This document shows, piece after piece, positions 60,259 to 64,000 of a stretch of 64,000 nt of DNA. This DNA is from Streptomyces sp. CB02959. GTDB taxonomy: Bacteria; Actinomycetota; Actinomycetes; Streptomycetales; Streptomycetaceae. Positions within the stretch are counted from its first letter, which is position 1. Each line of letters opens with the position of its first letter. The notes below the pieces were generated by a model, which worked only from the letters and a program-made list of their open reading frames with translations, was not told the DNA's origin and did no database searches. The translations under genes were made by a program, and so were the position numbers. Location: NCBI RefSeq assembly GCF_002803155.1, contig NZ_NNBP01000004.1, positions 347,537 through 411,536 of the forward strand, read 5' to 3'.

Positions 60259-60448
60259 ACATCCGACGGAACCGACAACTCGGCCATACGGCGGCATAGT
60301 TGACGCATCCGTCCGGTGTCGGCCGATGCCCTGTCAGGCCCCGGTGCCGTAACCGGCCGGGCCAGGCGGCGCCGCCGAGCGTAGGCTCGGCCGCAGCAGC
60401 GCGTACGCGCGAAACGGATTCCCCGGACGGAACAGGACTTTCATCACC

Positions 60449-61993
60449 GTGACTGCACTGACCCTCAGTACTTCTTCCGCCGCAACGGTGCGTGCGGATG
60501 CCATCGTCGTCGGCATGGCCAAGGGCGCCAAGGGCGTCGTGGTGGCCCCCGGCGCCGAGGCCGTGGACGACGCGTTCGGTGGCAAGCTCGCCGCCGTGCT
60601 GGAGACCCTCGGCGCGAGTGGTGCCGAGGGCGAGGTGACCAAGCTGCCCGCAGCCGACGGCATCAAGGCGCCGGTCGTGCTGGCGGTCGGCCTGGGCGAC
60701 GCCCCGGCCAAGGACGACTCCTACGACCACGAGGCGCTGCGCCGCGCCGCGGGCAGCGCGGCCCGGGCGCTGGCCGGTGCCAAGAAGGCGGCCTTCGCGC
60801 TGCCCGTCGAGTACGCCGGTGCGGCCGCCGCGGTGGGCGAGGGCGCGCTGCTGGGCGCCTACAGCTTCACCGCGTTCCGCAGCAACGGCGCGAACGGCAA
60901 GGGCGCCAAGGCCCGGAAGAACGACGCCAAGTCGGCGCCGCTGGGCGAGGCCGTGGTCCTCGGCGGCAAGCCGCGGGACAAGGAGTTCAAGGCCGCCGCG
61001 GAGCGCGCCCAGGTGCTGGCCACGGAGATCAACCGCGCCCGCGACCTGATCAACACGCCCTCCAACGCCCTGGACCCCAAGCAGTTCGCCGCCGAAGCGC
61101 AGGCCGCCGCCAAGGAGTTCGGCCTCACCATCGAGGTGCTGGACGAGAAGGCGCTCAAGAAGGGCGGCTACGGCGGCCTGATGGGCGTCGGCCAGGGCTC
61201 GGAGACGCCGCCGCGGCTGGTGCGGATCGCGCACACGCACGCCGACGCGGAGCGCACGCTGGCACTGGTCGGCAAGGGCATCACCTACGACTCGGGCGGC
61301 ATCTCGCTCAAGCCGGCCGGCCACAACGAGACCATGAAGTGCGACATGAGCGGTGCCGCCGCGGTGTTCGCCGCGGTCGTGGCCGCCGCCCGGCTGGACC
61401 TCCCGGTGAACGTCACCGGCTGGCTGGCGCTCGCCGAGAACATGCCGTCCGGCTCCGCCACCCGCCCCGGTGACGTGCTGACCATGTACAGCGGCAAGAC
61501 CGTCGAGGTGCTCAACACCGACGCCGAGGGCCGGCTCGTCCTGGCCGACGCACTGACCCGGGCCTCGGAGGAGGCGCCGGACGCGATCGTGGACGTGGCG
61601 ACGCTGACCGGGGCGATGGTGCTGGCGCTGGGCCACCGCCACTTCGGGATCATGGCGAACGACGACGCCTTCCGCACCTCGATCCACGAGATCGCCGAGG
61701 AGGTCGGCGAGCAGTCCTGGCCGATGCCGCTCCCGGCCGAGCTGCGCAAGGGCATGGACTCCCCGGTCGCCGACCTCGCGAACATGGGCGACCGGATGGG
61801 CGGCGGCCTGGTCGCCGGGCTCTTCCTGAAGGAGTTCGTCGGCGAGGGCATCGCCTGGGCGCACCTGGACATCGCCGGCCCGGCCTTCCACGAGGGGGCG
61901 CCCTGGGGCTACACCCCCAAGGGCGGCACCGGCTCCGCGGTCCGCACCCTGCTGCGCCTGGCCGAGCGCACGGCCGAGGGTGACCTGGGCTGA
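60449..61993 (+). CDS. pepA: Leucyl aminopeptidase PepA
   Basis: M17 di-metal aminopeptidase of 514 residues, hexameric in relatives. The N-terminal domain is divergent. The catalytic domain has VGKGITYDSGGISLKP (Lys and Asp metal/catalytic residues), MKCDMSGAAAV, NMPSGSATRPGDVL and the signature NTDAEGRLVL (metal ligands Asp, Glu and Arg). It removes N-terminal Leu and other residues from peptides. The GTG has AGGA about 11 nt upstream. Transcribed with a dedicated terminator at 62021-62049. Confidence 0.94.
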   Translation: MTALTLSTSSAATVRADAIVVGMAKGAKGVVVAPGAEAVDDAFGGKLAAVLETLGASGAEGEVTKLPAADGIKAPVVLAVGLGDAPAKDDSYDHEALRRAAGSAARALAGAKKAAFALPVEYAGAAAAVGEGALLGAYSFTAFRSNGANGKGAKARKNDAKSAPLGEAVVLGGKPRDKEFKAAAERAQVLATEINRARDLINTPSNALDPKQFAAEAQAAAKEFGLTIEVLDEKALKKGGYGGLMGVGQGSETPPRLVRIAHTHADAERTLALVGKGITYDSGGISLKPAGHNETMKCDMSGAAAVFAAVVAAARLDLPVNVTGWLALAENMPSGSATRPGDVLTMYSGKTVEVLNTDAEGRLVLADALTRASEEAPDAIVDVATLTGAMVLALGHRHFGIMANDDAFRTSIHEIAEEVGEQSWPMPLPAELRKGMDSPVADLANMGDRMGGGLVAGLFLKEFVGEGIAWAHLDIAGPAFHEGAPWGYTPKGGTGSAVRTLLRLAERTAEGDLG

Positions 61994-62300
61994 TCCGACC
62001 GCTCGGTCCGCCGTGCCGGCGACGGCCCCGGGTATCACCCGGGGCCGTCGGTACGCTTGCCCCGTCGTGTTCGCCCTCGACGAAATCCGCACGTGAGTAC
62101 GCAGCAGTAACCCCGATGGGGCGGCTGATCGGCCGTCCAGAGCCCGGCCCCGCGTCCCGCCTTCGTTGAACAAGTGCGAAGATGGGTTCTCGGCAGGACA
62201 GGGCCCCCCTTACCCAGGGCCGAGTTAAAGCGGCCGAACAACAGCCGCGGTCCGGTCATCGAAGACCGGCTCCGGCGCACCCATGCATGGAGGACGTGAC
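61994..62300. promoter_or_regulatory. Terminator and promoter region before lpdA
   Basis: 307 nt. It begins with the pepA terminator (62021-62049). The lpdA promoter should lie around 62165-62200, where AT-richer GAACAAGTGCGAAGATGGG stands out, but I cannot fix the elements. A small hairpin, CCGGTC-ATCGAA-GACCGG (62252-62269), precedes the ribosome binding site. No gene seen. Confidence 0.4.
62021..62049. terminator. pepA terminator hairpin
   Basis: A 12-bp perfect stem (62021-62032 with 62038-62049) and a TATCA loop, 28 nt after the pepA stop codon. No T tract. Confidence 0.8.
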
Positions 62301-63689
62301 GTGGCGAACGACGCCAGCACCGTTTTCGACCTAGTGATCCTCGGAGGCGGTAGCGGTGGTTACGCCGCTGCCCTGCGCGGGGCGCAGCTGGGCCTGGACG
62401 TCGCCCTGATCGAGAAGAACAAGCTCGGCGGCACCTGCCTGCACAACGGCTGCATTCCCACCAAGGCTCTGCTGCACGCCGGCGAGATCGCGGACCAGGC
62501 CCGTGAGGCCGAGCAGTTCGGTGTCAAGGCCACCTTCGAGGGCATCGACATCAACGCCGTCCACAAGTACAAGGACGACGTGATCTCGGGCCTCTACAAG
62601 GGCCTGCAGGGTCTGGTCGCCTCCCGCAAGGTGACCTACATCGAGGGCGAGGGCCGCCTGTCCTCCCCGACCTCCGTCGCCGTCAACGGTCAGCAGGTCC
62701 AGGGCCGCCACGTCCTGCTCGCGACCGGCTCCGTGCCGAAGTCGCTCCCGGGCCTGGAGATCGACGGCAACCGCATCATCTCCTCCGACCACGCGCTCAC
62801 GCTCGACCGCGTCCCGCAGTCCGCGATCATCCTGGGCGGCGGCGTGATCGGCGTCGAGTTCGCCTCGGCGTGGAAGTCCTTCGGCACCGACGTCACCGTC
62901 ATCGAGGGCCTCAAGCACCTCGTCCCGGTCGAGGACGAGAACAGCTCCAAGCTGCTGGAGCGGGCCTTCCGCAAGCGGGGCATCAAGTTCAACCTCGGCA
63001 CCTTCTTCGACAAGGCCGAGTACACCGCCGACGGCGTCAAGGTCACCCTCGCCGACGGCAAGACCTTCGAGGCCGAGGTGCTGCTGGTCGCCATCGGCCG
63101 CGGCCCGGTCTCCGCCGGTCTCGGCTACGAGGAGCAGGGCGTCGCGATGGACCGCGGCTACGTCCTGGTCGACGAGTACATGCAGACCAACGTGCCGACC
63201 ATCTCGGCCGTCGGCGACCTCGCCCCGACCCTCCAGCTCGCGCACGTCGGCTTCGCCGAGGGCATGCTGGTGGCGGAGCGGCTGGCCGGCCAGAAGGTCG
63301 TCCCGATCGACTACGACGGCGTCCCGCGCGTCACGTACTGCCACCCCGAGGTCGCTTCGGTGGGCATCACCGAGGCCAAGGCCAAGGAGCTGTACGGCGC
63401 CGACAAGGTCGTGGCTCTGAAGTACAACCTTGCAGGCAACGGCAAGAGCAAGATCCTCAAGACCGCGGGCGAGATCAAGCTCGTCCAGGTCAAGGACGGT
63501 GCCGTGGTCGGCGTCCACATGGTCGGTGACCGTATGGGCGAGCAGGTCGGCGAGGCCCAGCTGGTCTACAACTGGGAGGCCCTGCCGGCCGAGGTTGCGC
63601 AGCTCATCCACGCGCACCCGACGCAGAACGAGGCGCTCGGCGAGGCCCACCTGGCCCTGGCCGGCAAGCCCCTCCACTCCCACGACTGA
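62301..63689 (+). CDS. lpdA: Dihydrolipoyl dehydrogenase
   Basis: E3 flavoprotein of the 2-oxoacid dehydrogenase complexes; reoxidises dihydrolipoyl groups with NAD. 462 residues. FAD site LVILGGGSGGYAAALR, redox disulfide GGTCLHNGCIPTK (C46, C51), NAD site IILGGGVIGVEFA, second FAD motif SAVGDLAPTLQLAH and the catalytic His-Glu pair in HAHPTQNE near the C-terminus. The GTG at 62301 has GGAGG 7 nt upstream; an ATG at 62283 is less likely. It lies 54 nt upstream of the lipoyl acyltransferase gene, probably in one operon. Confidence 0.96.
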   Translation: MANDASTVFDLVILGGGSGGYAAALRGAQLGLDVALIEKNKLGGTCLHNGCIPTKALLHAGEIADQAREAEQFGVKATFEGIDINAVHKYKDDVISGLYKGLQGLVASRKVTYIEGEGRLSSPTSVAVNGQQVQGRHVLLATGSVPKSLPGLEIDGNRIISSDHALTLDRVPQSAIILGGGVIGVEFASAWKSFGTDVTVIEGLKHLVPVEDENSSKLLERAFRKRGIKFNLGTFFDKAEYTADGVKVTLADGKTFEAEVLLVAIGRGPVSAGLGYEEQGVAMDRGYVLVDEYMQTNVPTISAVGDLAPTLQLAHVGFAEGMLVAERLAGQKVVPIDYDGVPRVTYCHPEVASVGITEAKAKELYGADKVVALKYNLAGNGKSKILKTAGEIKLVQVKDGAVVGVHMVGDRMGEQVGEAQLVYNWEALPAEVAQLIHAHPTQNEALGEAHLALAGKPLHSHD

Positions 63690-63743
63690 CCCCCAGTCCC
63701 GGGCGCGACCACATCCGTACTTGCGATAGGAGCAACTGAAACC

Positions 63744-64000
63744 ATGGCGGTTTCCGTAACCCTGCCGGCGCTCGGCGAGAGCGTCACCGAGGGCACCGTC
63801 ACCCGCTGGCTGAAGGCCGAGGGCGAGCGCGTCGAAGCCGACGAGCCGCTGCTCGAGGTCTCCACCGACAAGGTTGACACCGAGATCCCCGCCCCGGCCT
63901 CCGGCGTGCTGGCCTCCATCAAGGTGGCCGAGGACGAGACCGTTGAGGTCGGCGCCGAACTGGCCATCATCGACGACGGCGCCGGCGCCCCGGCCGCCGC
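63744..64000 (+). CDS. sucB: 2-oxoglutarate dehydrogenase E2 lipoyl acyltransferase, N-terminal part (cut by window edge)
   Basis: The first 85 residues are one complete lipoyl domain: [18 protein letters not shown], the lipoylation site DKVDT with K43, then [10 protein letters not shown] and the start of an Ala/Pro-rich linker. E2 proteins (2-oxoglutarate or branched-chain/pyruvate type) swing the lipoyl arm between E1 and E3. Adjacent lpdA supports a complex-specific E3/E2 pair. The ATG at 63744 has AGGAG 11 nt upstream. SucB is the likelier identity in Streptomyces gene order; the catalytic domain lies outside the window. Confidence 0.88.
   Translation, partial: MAVSVTLPALGESVTEGTVTRWLKAEGERVEADEPLLEVSTDKVDTEIPAPASGVLASIKVAEDETVEVGAELAIIDDGAGAPAA

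Noticed and set aside
1..64000. Biosynthetic gene cluster, prophage, CRISPR array, tRNA or rRNA genes
   Set aside because: I saw no synthase or tailoring clusters, integrase, phage structural genes, regularly spaced repeats or tRNA-like cloverleafs. The content is core metabolism plus a small accessory patch.

Overview
This window is high-GC actinobacterial chromosome and almost certainly comes from a Streptomyces. The evidence is the very high G+C, frequent GTG and TTG starts, the glkA/DUF5304, PspA/PspAA and XRE/DUF397 gene pairs, the qcrCAB-ctaCDEF respiratory block and a SAM-IV riboswitch. Gene order follows, from memory, the conserved core region of S. coelicolor from pfkA (about SCO2119) to lpd/sucB (about SCO2180). 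The window is therefore housekeeping chromosome with a small accessory patch at about 41.9-44.7 kb.

Layout. 0-10.5 kb: the start of a phosphofructokinase whose residue 104 is Asp, a MacR/MacS-like two-component pair, a PlsC acyltransferase, an esterase, a membrane protein, a 68-bp perfect palindrome, an EEP-fold hydrolase, glucokinase GlkA with its DUF5304 neighbour, an ArsA-like ATPase lacking both P-loop lysines, an SRPBCC protein and a phosphoesterase. 10.8-22.3 kb: acyl-CoA synthetase, PimB-type mannosyltransferase, a GT87-type membrane protein, a lipoprotein with an HExxH motif, two NlpC/P60 endopeptidases, an NYN-domain protein, and a rhomboid protease coupled to a stand-alone Lrp/AsnC effector domain. 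22.3-22.95 kb: two inverted copies of a structured, roughly 300-bp intergenic repeat. 23-25.8 kb: a class V aminotransferase behind a SAM-IV riboswitch, then trpD.

25.9-35.4 kb is the aerobic respiratory block: cytochrome bc1 (qcrC-qcrA-qcrB), cytochrome aa3 oxidase (ctaE, and ctaC-ctaD-ctaF), and between them a degenerate receiver protein and an L,D-transpeptidase lipoprotein. 35.6-41.9 kb carries a cysteine desulfurase-TusA fusion, adenosine kinase, a large membrane-anchored protein, the Fe-S insertion protein ErpA and quinolinate synthase NadA; several of these concern sulfur or Fe-S chemistry. 41.9-44.7 kb is accessory: a frameshifted remnant of a surface protein and a Streptomyces XRE/DUF397 regulatory module. 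44.7-53.5 kb: a ferredoxin-metallo-beta-lactamase fusion, an RND exporter beneath a NarL-type two-component system, and the PspA/PspAA envelope-stress pair. 53.7-60.3 kb: late cobalamin synthesis genes (a MBL-CobU fusion, cobT, cobS) interleaved with a methyltransferase-like gene and an MprF-like operon. 60.4-64 kb: leucyl aminopeptidase PepA, dihydrolipoyl dehydrogenase and the start of a lipoyl acyltransferase that runs off the window.

Two patterns run across the window. Many convergent gene pairs are separated by long perfect hairpins. At least seven genes have a TANNNT box ending 6-8 nt before the start codon and no ribosome binding site, as expected for leaderless mRNAs. I see no prophage, CRISPR array, rRNA, tRNA or complete insertion sequence. 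All family assignments are from reading motifs; no database search was run.
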